Of a DNA stretch of 64,000 nucleotides, positions 33,181-43,692 are shown piece by piece. Source of the DNA: Haematobia irritans (lineage: Eukaryota; Arthropoda; Insecta; Diptera; Muscidae); NCBI RefSeq assembly GCF_050003625.1, contig NC_134400.1, forward strand, positions 55,494,066 through 55,558,065, given 5' to 3'. The position numbers and the translations under genes were made by a program. Every line of letters starts with the position of its first letter. The stretch's first letter is position 1. Under the pieces are notes generated by a model, which did no database searches, had not been told where the DNA came from, and saw only the letters and a program-made list of their open reading frames with translations.

Positions 33181-33257
33181 TACCTTTCGCCTGGACGGAG
33201 AATCGAACCGAGGACCATACAGTTTGTAAGCCAACACACTATCCACTGGGCTACGTA
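33181..33257 (-). other. tRNA-like sequence with A- and B-boxes
   Basis: The A-box TAGCCCAGTGG is at 33253-33243 and fits TRGCNNAGYGG exactly. The B-box GGTTCGATTCT is at 33209-33199, with the usual spacing. Neither acceptor nor T stem pairs well, so it looks like a tRNA-derived RNA polymerase III promoter, not a tRNA gene. Confidence 0.55.
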
Positions 33258-33366
33258 GCAGTTATAGTCACCAGTAGACAATTATCGTTATAAGTTACAT
33301 TTATGTAGCATAATTTGCAGCGCCCACGAGCCCATGCAAACATAACATTATTTAAAAGAAACATAC

Positions 33367-33446
33367 ATTTGTTGGCCACGTGGAGCAGTGGTTAGCATGT
33401 CTGCCTTGCATGCAAAGGGTCGTGGGTTCAATTCCTGCTCCGACCG
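33367..33446 (+). other. tRNA-Ala(TGC)-like sequence
   Basis: GCCACGTGGAGCAGTGGTTA, an anticodon-arm text GCCTTGCATGCAAAGG with TGC where the anticodon should be, and TGGGTTCAATTCCTGCTCC follow tRNA order. The A-box (TGGAGCAGTGG) and B-box (GGTTCAATTCC) each differ from consensus at one position. The acceptor stem pairs poorly. A shorter relative is at 55331-55380. Confidence 0.55.
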
Positions 33447-34319
33447 AACCAATTTTGTTTTTTTTTTTGTAATTTAGACATTTATACTATATTAAATTTT
33501 TATATGAAACTTCGAAATGTGGGTTATTAAATATTTACAGTCAGAAACAGTGTTTGATATAAACGAAATGGCTTTTGAATAAAATATTATTTTTTTATTG
33601 CAAAAATAACAATTTGATAACAAAAAACTATTTTTGGTATACAAGTTTGAAATTTTGGAAGAAAATCAAAAACTCTAACAAAAGAAGAGTATAAACATAC
33701 ATAAATATAATAAAACTTATCGTGTTTTGTACTTAATTTCATTTTTACCTTTAAGGACGTTAAAAAATGTGTGTCCATAATACCAAAATGATAAAACACT
33801 TGTCCACACATACATAAAATTCTCCTCTCAAGGCGAAAACACATGCTGTTTTTTCAAATCTCTATGCTCTTGGTTCCGAATGTCTATTCTCTTTATTTCG
33901 AATACTCGTTCTAATATTCAAAATAAATAATATTTAGACTTAAGCATATCAAATTTTTGGTCTTATCATAAAGCAGTTTTCCGAAACAACATACAACCGT
34001 TTCACAGAAATTGTAAACATATATATGTTTACTCGAAATTTGTAAATTTATATATGTTTACATTCAACATATTATTTTTATGAAACATTCATGCCCCAAA
34101 CAAAATATATTTTAACATATTAACATATGTGTGCCAAACATTTAGTGTTAGTTTACGAACATTACATGTTGGCACTTGAATATATTGTGTTTAAAAATTG
34201 TGCCCGAAACACATTTTGTTTATATCGGAACATATGAAAAACATATTTTTCTAACAGTGTGTATATGCCAACGATCACTCCATACAGTTAAAACAAAATC
34301 TAACAAACAAAAATACAAA

Positions 34320-34634
34320 TAAAATATATTAATTACTTTTTGCTTGAAATTAGAGAGTAAATTTTGCGGTGTTTATATCAAAGTTATTGAAAATGACTAT
34401 GCGTGATGGTATATAAAGAAAACAGAAGCAGAATAACAACCGCATTTATTTGTCTTTATTTTGGAATCTTCAATTATTAGATAAGATTCAGTGACGCTAA
34501 ATTTTGATGACACAATTGCTTTATAAACTTCTTATATTTTTAGACACCGAAATCCTTCAAGGAGAACAAAATCGTTAAGAAGAAACCTTAATTATCATTA
34601 CTTAAAAATTCATTTAATTTGGTTATTTTAGACT
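34320..34634. other. Unassigned AT-rich sequence
   Basis: No motif or shared repeat recognised between the RT scrap and the LINE tail. Confidence 0.3.
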
Positions 34635-34885
34635 ATGCGGCTTTTATGATAGCGAATGTCCGATGGAAGAATTTCAAAGGTTTCAACTGCACATCTTGTG
34701 GGAGTATTCTGCATTTTGTGTGAGGCGTAAGCGAATTTTAGGGCATATAGCGTTTGATTACTGGCGGACCTGGGAAGTCTGGTAATGTTTTTGGAACAAT
34801 CAGATTGGTTCAATGGTAAAACTAAAAGTGCTGATACGTAAATGCTGATGATTTAATGTGGTATCACAATGGACCGAATAGTGAG
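34635..34885 (+). mobile_element. LOA-like LINE 3' fragment
   Basis: It has 'catcttgtgggagtattctgcattttgtg' (split), TGAGGCGTAAGCGAATTTTA, 'gattactggcggacctgg' and GTGGTATCACAATGGACCGA. Compared with 1-775 it has several internal deletions. The end is cut before TTAACC. Confidence 0.7.
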
Positions 34886-35009
34886 TCTGAAATACAGTAC
34901 GAAATATTTCGTACTTTTAACAAAAAGTTTCTTTAGTTGTAAAACAATGACAAACTTCGTACTTTTAATGACATTTTTCGTTCTCTTTACGAAGAGAATT
35001 CTTTTGGTG

Positions 35010-35432
35010 TACAAGCCCAAGAAATATAATCGGGAGATCGGTCCATATGGGGGCTATACCATTGAGCGATTCTCACCTCTTTATAGTCCAATTTCAGGCA
35101 AATTGGATAAAAACTACCGTTTGTATAATCCCAAGTCCCCAAATCGGGAGGTCGGTTTATATGGGGGCTATATCAAAACCTAGACCGTTATATAGCCCTT
35201 CTTCGAACTTGACCTGCGGGCAGACAAAAAACGAATCTGTACCAAAATTCAGGACGACAGCACCATTATTGAAGGTTGTAGCGTGATTAAAACAGACATG
35301 GTTATATCGTCTTAGAATTTGTCCCTGATCAAGACCATATATACAGTCGGAAATCGATATTTCGATGTGTTACAAGCGGAATGACAAACTTATTATACCC
35401 ACATCACCATTCTATGGTGGTGGGTAAAAAAA
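35010..35432 (+). mobile_element. Family C tandem-repeat element, copy C4 (5' truncated)
   Basis: Two C units (AATCGGGAGATCGGTCCATA, 'aatcgggaggtcggtttat'), the ATATCGTCTTAGAATTTGTC box (35303) and the hairpin CACCATTCTATGGTGGTGGG (35407-35426). Confidence 0.75.
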
Positions 35433-35469
35433 ATTGGTATATGATCGAATATTTTAAGGCCAGTAGATA

Positions 35470-35964
35470 CACAGAAAAAAAGTGAACTGTTTTATAGGAA
35501 GAATGAACTACCACGCACGAAAATTGAACTAAATTTTACTCCACATTTTGAGATTTCCACAAAGCGTTGTTAAAGCCAGGAAATTTTATTGGCCTGTTGT
35601 ACTTTGTAACTGCAGTTCACGAAATTACATCATCTCTTAGAAGACAAAATTAACTAAAAGTAAAGAAGAAAATCATTGACGCCATTGAAAATCATGACCA
35701 TTTTAACCATACAGTAGTTCATTCTTACTATTTTTGGGAATCGTACGAAAATTTTCATTTGTTTTAGTTCATATTGAACTTATGTGTACGGTCATTGAAC
35801 TTTATACTCACGTTTATTTCATAAAATTTATGAGACATACTTAAAAAAAGTAAGATTTCATTAAGCGAAAAAAATAATAAAATTTAACTACAAGCAAATA
35901 ATTTTTTTCCAATAAAAATAAGTTAAATTTAGCGTTAGTTTAACTACGGAAATTTTTTTCTCTG
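35470..35964. mobile_element. TA-flanked MITE (family G), copy 1
   Basis: CACAGAAAAAAAGTGAACTG on the left and GAAATTTTTTTCTCTG on the right, flanked by TA (35468-35469, 35965-35966). Inverted ends are short and imperfect. The inside matches 37226-37680. Confidence 0.65.
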
Positions 35965-36167
35965 TACTGATACGATCCTTAGTAAATATATCTAATATAT
36001 TAATAAAACATATCTTTTATTGGATAAAATGTGAACAAAATAAATAAATAAAACTGTACTTAATTTATGAGACGATAAGACAGTTGTTTACAAGAATGGT
36101 CCATGTTAATTTTTCTAATTTTTTGCAGTAAATTTTAATAATTTCAATCCTTGTTCCATTTTTAGTA

Positions 36168-36503
36168 ATGGTGTACTTCTCAAATACCAATGAAAAAAAC
36201 ATCACACGTTTTAAGCTACCACAATATTTGACTTGGTTTAAAGTTACCCCTACGTACGAGTATTGGAAACTCCTTTATGTGGATCTGCCGTTTAAGCCTA
36301 AGCTATTTGAAAACTTCCCCCTAAGGCAAGTTCCCCAAAATAGTACGTTTGTGGCTAATGGTATGCTTTTGGCCATAACAATTTTTATTGCAAAGTCAAT
36401 CATGCACACGATACATACAACTATTTGGTCGCTATTCCGACACTCCTTCCAACTGGTTTCACTTAGCTATATTTGTCATACTCATAAACTGCAATTGGAA
36501 TGA
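36168..36503 (+). CDS. Open frame of 111 codons, unknown
   Basis: It starts at an ATG and has a central hydrophobic stretch (ANGMLLAITIFIAKSIM). I recognise no family. It lies in the least repetitive part of the window and overlaps no repeat. A chance frame is as likely as a gene or exon. Confidence 0.18.
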   Translation: MVYFSNTNEKNITRFKLPQYLTWFKVTPTYEYWKLLYVDLPFKPKLFENFPLRQVPQNSTFVANGMLLAITIFIAKSIMHTIHTTIWSLFRHSFQLVSLSYICHTHKLQLE

Positions 36504-36631
36504 GTGCTTAGACGTACGTACATACATGCGTCGATCCTCACCACTAAGTTACAAGTACTTTATACAAGTGGTCTTGTGTATGAGTGAAACCACCCCCCAT
36601 AATACACCCATTTAGTGAACGGGCTATCAAC

Positions 36632-36907
36632 CTAAATAATACCAACTTTAAGTTGCATACCACGTCTACCTGCAACAACAACACCTACTACAAGAACACG
36701 CAGCGTAACAATGTTGGTGTTTGATGTCGTTATTGTTACAACTTTTAGTGTTACCGTTACGACCATGTTGATGACAATGGTATGAGTGCTGACTGGATGC
36801 TTTGTACTGATGGTGGAAAAACTACTGTCATTTGTTGCTGTGACAACATAAATGAGAAGAAACAATCTGAACGTCAGACCGACATAGTTGGCAACTTTCC
36901 ATGACAT
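36632..36907 (-). CDS. Possible 5' exon with signal peptide, unknown
   Basis: The frame begins MSWKVANYVGLTFRLFLLIY, a convincing signal peptide form (basic start, hydrophobic core), followed by VVTATNDSSF, a likely cleavage zone. The rest is a Thr/Val-rich low-complexity stretch. A GTATGC-like donor follows GGTAGACGTG near 36655, so it might be a first exon of a secreted or membrane protein on the minus strand. Nothing upstream or downstream confirms this. The region 36.0-37.2 kb shares no repeat with the rest of the window, which favours host DNA. Confidence 0.28.
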   Translation of the reverse strand: MSWKVANYVGLTFRLFLLIYVVTATNDSSFSTISTKHPVSTHTIVINMVVTVTLKVVTITTSNTNIVTLRVLVVGVVVAGRRGMQLKVGII

Positions 36908-37225
36908 TCCTATACGATACCGGAAAAGTGTGACAGAGCGAAGAGACGGAGAAAGGGTTCATTTCACAGGAAACCGTAAAAAACGTTTATATTTCCTGCG
37001 ATCCAGAAAATTCCTTCGAAAATAAAAAATGTGGTAAAAATAATTTAAATTGTACTTGACATTTTTGCAAAGTATGTAAAGGTCAATTAATACATCATAA
37101 TGACATTAGGTGTCTATTCTACATTTTCTAGCGGCAAAAATATATTGAATTAATAAAACAATATTTATATAAAACATTTATTAAATATCCACAGCCTCCC
37201 AGTAAATAAGCTCATTACCAAATAA

Positions 37226-37680
37226 TCTCGGATGTATTCAGAAAACATTTGAACTGTTTAATTGGAAGAATGAACTACCTCAGGCGAAAATTTAACTAAA
37301 TTTTATTACATTTTTTTTTTATAATTGTTGTTAAAATAACGGGAATTTGTGGGGATTTTGAAATTTCTAACTACCAGTTATGAAATTATAATCTCTCACT
37401 GGAGAAAAAATATAAACTAAAAGTAAAGAAAACAATCATTGGCGCCAAATCATGACAATTTTAACCATACAGTAGTTCATTCTTACTGTTTTTGAGAATC
37501 GTACGAAAATTGTCTTCTGCTTTAGAGTACAATGAACTTTTGTGTATGGTCAGAGAACTGTATCCCCACGTTTAGTTCAATAAATTTTTGAGACATACTT
37601 GATTAAAAAAAAAAAATCATTGGACTGTGGAAAACTTCGAAAAATAATAAATTTTAAGTACAAACAAATACCTTTTTTTG
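37226..37680. mobile_element. TA-flanked MITE (family G), copy 2
   Basis: AAACATTTGAACTGTTTAAT, 'ggaagaatgaactacc', 'accatacagtagttcattcttac' follow copy 1 closely. The outer ends are decayed, and B5 begins at its right edge. Confidence 0.6.
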
Positions 37681-37684
37681 CATT

Positions 37685-39283
37685 AACAAGTAAGTAAAGT
37701 CTAAAGTCGGGCAAGGCCGACTATATTATACCCTTCACCACTATGTAGACCAAAAATTTGTGTTACCATTTCAAATCGTTCAAATTTGTTGGGAGTTATT
37801 ATGAAGGCTTTTATTGGAAATATTTATATAATTTATATACAATATGGAGACAATTTTTGTACTTCTACAAAATCTCTAGAATTAAAATTTAAATCAGCTG
37901 ACACCCTGGGATGAAACACAATGTTAGTTACAAAATATGGGAAATATAAAGCTAGAGCAATTTTAATGCAATTGTACGAAATAATATTTACGAATTATCG
38001 AGCGAGAAATACGTATTCGAGACAAAGGAAAATTTAAGTAATATTTAAAATTTTTGCTACAGTGGCGCTTTTAGAAGGATATTGGTTAAATCTCGGCATT
38101 ATATGTGGTCAATTGTGGTGGGTGTGGGTTTTGTGGAAAGTGTGGTATTACAGTGTGAAATATGGCTACGAAATCTGAACCAATTAGATCAAAAAGCATA
38201 TTAAATATATTCTCTGTGGAAACTATCGAATCAACTGAAGGAAACTCCCATTGAAAATGGGTCTAAAATATGAAATATTCTACTCAACTGTGGCGTATAT
38301 ATACAAAATTTGAAGCAAATCAGGCTTCAACTCTGGCTTTTGTGCAAATCGGACGAAATATATATATATGGGAGCTATATCTAAATCTGAACCGAGTTCA
38401 AACAAATTTGGCACAGTTAAACATACTATTAAACGCACTCCTTTTGGAAAATTTGAAGCAAATCAGGGTAAAATTCTGTCTTTAGAGGGCATACAAGTGC
38501 AAATCGGACCAAAGGTATATATGGGAGCTATATCTAAATCTGAACCGATTTCAACCAAATTTGGCACAGTTAACCATATTATAAAACGTACACTTTGTGC
38601 AAATTTTGAATTAAATCAGGGCAAAATTCTGGCTTTTGAATCCATATAAGAGCAAATCCGACGAAAGATATATATGGGAGCTATATCTAAATCTGAACCG
38701 ATTTTAACCGAATTTGGCACTGTTAACAATATTATTAAACGTACTCCTTGTGCTAAATTTGAAGCAAATCAGGGTAAAATTCTGGCTTTTGAAGCCATAT
38801 AAATGCAAATCGGACGAAAGATATATATGAGAGCTATATCTAAATCTGTACCGATTTAGCTGATGTTTTGCAGGTTTTACGTGACCGACAAAACATTCAG
38901 ATGTACAAAATTTGAAGAAGATCGGTTCCTAAATACGTGAATTATGATCAAATCGGTGATAAATATATATGGCAGCTGTATCTAAATCTGAACCGATTTT
39001 TTCCAAAATCAATAGCGATTATCTTTGACCCGAAGAAAGACCACATGCCAAAATTCAGGACGATCGGACTTAAATTGCGAGCTGTACTTTGTGCACAAAA
39101 TTACATATACAGACAGATGGACGGACAGACAGACAGACGGACATCGCTAAATCGACTCAGAATTTAATTCTAAGCCGATCGGTATACTAAAAGATGGGTC
39201 TATGACTATTATTTCTTGGCGTTACATACAAATGCACAAACTTATTATACCCTGTACCACAGTAGTGGTGAAGGGTATAAAAA
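37685..39283 (+). mobile_element. Family B tandem-repeat element, copy B5
   Basis: It begins AACAAGTAAGTAAAGTCTAA, with the palindrome GTCGGGCAAGGCCGAC (37706-37721) and TACCCTTCACCACTATG. The units show a 153-bp period: GGGAGCTATATC at 38370, 38523 and 38676. It ends with a GACAGACGGACATCGC box and the hairpin TACCCTGTACCACAGTAGTG / AAGGGTA (39249-39278). It is the cleanest B copy. Confidence 0.85.
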
Positions 39284-39770
39284 TAGGTAACATTTAGAAT
39301 TAATTTAACTAATTCAGAATTGGTAAGCAATTAAAGGATATATCATCGACAATTGAGCATAAAATGTTATTTACATAACAAATCTGACCAAAATCTGGTG
39401 TATACTAACCGAAACCATCCTGTGATGGCAAGTCATTATTTCCAAGCTGATAAGAAGGTTTTCATCTCACATACTCACTCAGTTTTTGCTAGACATCGTC
39501 AGAATCAGATTTCAATTTAATTTAATTCAAATCTAAAATCAGCATACCCACCAAAACCTGGATAATTTGTTGATGTGAAAAACTGAGTACCATTAAGTAA
39601 ATAAATACCCTATACTTAAGAATAATGGTTCACCATCACCGGACGATTTCGGTTACAACACATTAAATATTGGTGAGTATTACCACGTAGCAATTATATT
39701 TAGCTCTTTTTTTGGGTCCTAAATACTAGGAAACCAATTTTAATTTATTCGTTTTACTGCCCTTTTGTTC
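39284..39770. other. Unassigned sequence after B5
   Basis: No shared repeat and no frame with motifs. Confidence 0.3.
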
Positions 39771-40206
39771 ACGCACAGAAAAAACCTGTTTGGGAATGGT
39801 AGCCGCATTCATTTAATGCTTATCTAGAGTATGTAATTGTCGCGAAAACCATAGGTTTTGTCTTTGTAAAAATTATTTTCGAGCGGAGAAAAAAAATATA
39901 TGTTGGCAATAAGCATTTAAATGGTTCTCGAATGCCACAAACATGTTCTATTATTTAAATGATAGAATTTGAGACCATTACATAGATAGGAGAATCATGT
40001 ACCTGACCATTCAATTTTTCGACTTTTTCGCAGGGAAAAACGTATTTTTGTAAGTTACGTATAGACATGTCTAGAACCATTACATGGCCATAAAGACCAT
40101 GTACATTGTTTTCGTGATCATTAATTTTTTTAAAAAAGTTCAATGATACTACACATAAGTTCAATACGAGTCTGTCTTATAAAACAGTTTACTTTTTTTC
40201 GGTGTA
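39771..40206. mobile_element. Family F MITE-like element, copy 1
   Basis: CACGCACAGAAAAAACCTGT on the left, a conserved inside ('cttatctagagtatgtaattg', 'gacatgtctagaaccattacatgg') and ACTTTTTTTCGGTGTAGG on the right. The inside recurs at 58478-58860. The target duplication is not clear. Confidence 0.5.
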
Positions 40207-40990
40207 GGCTGTGTTTAAAGTAAAAAAACGACGTTAAAATAAAGTGTTGAAAACGTCTCCTATGTTATACGCTTTTATTCTTAGTCAGGATGCAAAAAGA
40301 CAACAAATTTAAAGACAATTTAATTAATTTGGAGAATTTTTCAGAACTATTAAAGCCACGTTGATCTTAATCAAACAAAAATTTCTTTCATGTTAACCCT
40401 TTCGCTACCGAAATAAACCTAATGATAAAAACTTTTATTTTTCGTCTGTTATTACTTGTACTGAAAATTTAATTCTTGAATTGTGACCAAATGGCCTTAC
40501 GAAAATAAGCGCTATTGGGCCTATAATATCTTTCAAAGTGTGAGAAAAAATACAAAAAAGAACCCGTAAAAGTATCATCTATAGTTTTTGTATAAATATC
40601 AATTTAATAGAAACATGCAGTACAAAAATTGTCTTACATTTTCGTATTTTTCGTTTATTGTTAAAGAAGTTTATAAAAATGTATGGACAATATTTATAGC
40701 ATATTTAGAATAAAGCCTCTACTTTAAAATAACATAGAGAAATAAATCGGAACTAACTGGGAAAAAAGAATTTGGTGTCTTTTTCGAATGTCCTTCTAAG
40801 TGGACAACGGTAGTGAATGGGTTAAGGCACCCATTTTAACGTCAAATCACTTAATTATAAGGACAAAACGACTTCGTTTAAAAGTTCGTCAATTTTAGAC
40901 AAGGAAAAACTTCATATCGCAGGAATGCATCATCTATCCTAAGCAAAAGGATAGGATAGATAAATAGTACTGTATACAAAAGTTATTTAA
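40206..40990. repeat. Unclassified repeat J, interrupted by a TTAA MITE
   Basis: The right part (40826-40930: TCAAATCACTTAATTATAAG, 'aaaacgacttcg') matches the inverse of 8440-8530 inside hAT-1. Ends not resolved. Confidence 0.45.
40397..40821. mobile_element. piggyBac-like MITE, 425 bp
   Basis: TTAA on both sides (40393-40396, 40822-40825). Ends CCCTTTCGCTACCG and CGGTAGTGAATGGG are inverted with two mismatches. CCC ends plus TTAA are the marks of piggyBac. The homologous sequence at 8500-8530 runs through the site without the element. Confidence 0.75.
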
Positions 40991-41076
40991 AAACAAGTAT
41001 ATATTCGTCCGTATGTTCGGGCAGGCCGAATCTTGTGTACCCTCCACCATGGATTGCATAGGGAAGTCTACAAAAT

Positions 41077-41567
41077 TAGAGGTGTGCGTGTGACTGACAT
41101 TTCACTCACACTCACGCACATTCACGAAGCAAATTTTTATTCACGCACGCTCACGCACGATACCTGTGGTAGCCAATCCCACTCCCGCACATTCACGAAA
41201 TGAAAACCAGTACTCACGCACGCTCACGCACGAGCTACTTTTAAAGACTCACGCACGATTCACCACAATTCACTTGATTCACGACATTTTCTATACGGAA
41301 ATCAGAAGAGGTAACAAAATTCAAAAATAGAATATAGTTCGAGAGCTAAATTAATTTCAGTTAACATACGAGTATGATTAAATCTTGATTTTTTTCGTGA
41401 GCGTGATTTTGCAGAAAATTTATTCACGCACGAACCGATTTTATTTCTCACGCACGTGCCTGAACATATTTATTTTAGTCCCATTCACGAGAGGTGCTTT
41501 GGATTTTGTTCACGACTGACGTGATTCACGCGTGTCACTAGAATTTCGTGTCATGCGCACACCACTA
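41077..41567. mobile_element. hAT-like element (hAT-4) made of CTCACGCACG repeats
   Basis: The inverted ends TAGAGGTGTGCGTGTGAC and TCATGCGCACACCACTA are flanked by CTACAAAA (41068-41075) and CTACAAAT (41568-41575), an 8-bp duplication with one change. The inside consists of many CTCACGCACG/ATTCACG boxes pointing inward from both sides. No transposase. A relative is at 57318-57545. Confidence 0.75.
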
Positions 41568-43118
41568 CTACAAATAATTACGAACCGAAATGAACTTTTG
41601 CGCGGTAATTAAAGAGCCAGAATTGAAATATGGGGGTCGCTTTATATAGGGGCTATATACAATTATGAACCGGTATGGACCAATTTTTGTGTGTTTGGGG
41701 ATTGGTTTATCTGAGGGCTATATATAACTATAGACATGACCAAGTTTGGCATGGTTGTTAGCGGCCACATACTAACACAATGTACCAAATTTCAACCGAA
41801 TCGGATGAAGTTTGCTCCTCCAAGAAGATCCGAAGGTCAAATCTGAGGATAGGTTTATATGGAGGCTATATGCCATGGTTGTTAGAGACAACATACTAAA
41901 ACCACGTACAAAATTTCAACCGGAGGCCAAATGTGGGGTTTGGTTTAGATAGAGCCTATATTTAATTATGGACTAATTTTCGCATGGTTTTTAGTGTCCA
42001 TATACTTACAAAAAATACAAAATTTCAACCGAATCGGATGAAATTTTCTCCTCCAAAAGGCTTCAAAACCAAATCTGGGGATCGTTTTATATGGGGGCTA
42101 CATATATTTATGGAAAGATATGGACCAATTTTAGCATGGTTGTTAGTTACCACATACAAACACCCCCCACAACATTTCAACCGGATTATATGAATTTTGC
42201 TCCTTCAAGAGGCTCCGAAATTCAAATCTAGGGATCGGTTTATATGGGGGCTATATATAAATATGAACCTATATGGAAACATTTTTGCATGGTTGGTAGA
42301 GACCATATACTAACACCACGTACCAAATTTCAACCGGATCGGATGAATTTTTCTCCTCCAAGAGGCTACGGGGTTCAAATCTGGGGATCGGTTTATATGG
42401 GGGCTATATATAATTATGGACCGATATGGACCAATTTTTGCATGGTTGGTGGAGACCATATACTGACACCACGTACCAAATTTCAACCGGATCGGATGAA
42501 TTTTTCTCCTCCCCGAGGCTCCGGAGGTCAAATTTGGGGATCCGTTTATATGGGGGCTATATATAATTATGGACCGATATGGACCAATTTTCGCACGGCT
42601 GTTAGAGAGCATATACTTACACCACGTACCAAATTTCAGCTAAATCCGATGAAATATGCTTCTCTTAGAGACTCCGCAAGCCAAATCTGAGGGTCCGTTT
42701 ATATGGGGGCTATAGGTAAAAGTGGACCGATATGGCCAATTTACAATTACATCCGACCTACATCAATAACAACCACTTGTGCCAAGTTTCAAGTCGATAG
42801 CTTGTTTCGTTCGGAAGTAAGCGTGATTTCAACAGACGGACGGACGGACATGCTTAGATCGACTCAGAATTTCACCACGACCCAGAATATATATATACGT
42901 AACGAATTTGATATTTCTCGATTTAAGTGTATTTAAATGAATTTCTGTTAATTTAAAGTTTAAATTTGTAACGACAAAAGTACGTCATCACTTGTTAGAA
43001 TCATCTTTATTTTCTAGTACTTTCCTAAAAATCTTTCTCAATCGCTCATTGTAAAGTAACCCCTTTTGCTTTGTTATTGTTGTTGTAAGAGTTTATTGTG
43101 AATTAATCCATTTTTATG

Positions 43119-43690
43119 TTATACGCTTTGGTACTTCTGCTTGTGACTAGGTACTTCTGCGACTAAGGTGGGGTGCGTCCAGAGTGATCTGGCGGTATGT
43201 CGGGTTGGTTTAGCTGGGCAAGAGAAAAGATGACGCGTGTCGTGTGGCCCTTGGTTGCAAATTGGACATACGTCAGCTATGCTGCTATCAATCACTGATA
43301 AGTAGGAATCAATCACTGCCGTGGAAGGTCTCTTTCCTCCGGTGCTATGGGCGGTGGACGGATTCCGAGAACAGGATTAACCTTGTAACTTCTCACCGCT
43401 TCAGCTACAGTATCCTCATGAATCCTGTTCAAACCTGCCTGGTACGCTGCTTGATCTAGAGGTTCTCTTTTGTAGCGCTGGATCTCGCGCTCTAGATGAT
43501 GTATATCAACCCTTACGTTCCTGGGTGGTGGTTGTGCATCCATGAGATGGTGGTTTGGATGATTACTGCGATAACAACCCAGGAGATACTGCTTTGACAA
43601 CATGTAGTTGTGTCTTCGCACAGGGATGATCTTTGTCTCCACATAAAGGTGATCCTGGGGTATGCTGTGGAGACACCCAGTCGCAGTTCT
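43119..43690 (-). pseudogene. Jockey ORF2 C-terminal region
   Basis: On the minus strand the frame reads METKIIPVRRHNYMLSKQYL, typical of the thumb-end region of Jockey ORF2 (after the GCLH-x-IPQDHLYVE text just upstream), a Pro-rich linker, then CPICNQGPHDTRHLFSCPA, the conserved CCHC-like C-terminal motif of the clade. A frameshift lies near 43315. Its upstream part continues beyond the mariner at 44958-45060 (QNAALRTATG spans the insertion site). Confidence 0.8.
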
Positions 43691-43692
43691 TA

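Larger units (their letters stand above)
32887..34259. mobile_element. Family D element, copy D6, with two tRNA-like sequences
   Basis: The ends are CACCCTAAAAAAATCGCTTC and AACATATTTTTCTAACAGTG, flanked by TG (32885-32886, 34260-34261). It is the longest D copy at 1373 bp and differs from D1-D5. It keeps a complete A-box/B-box pair on the minus strand and a second tRNA-like sequence on the plus strand. It is inserted in a decayed LINE RT. Confidence 0.75.

Noticed and set aside
33367..33446. Functional tRNA-Ala gene
   Set aside because: The anticodon position reads TGC and the boxes are close to consensus, but the acceptor stem pairs poorly and it lies within a transposable element.
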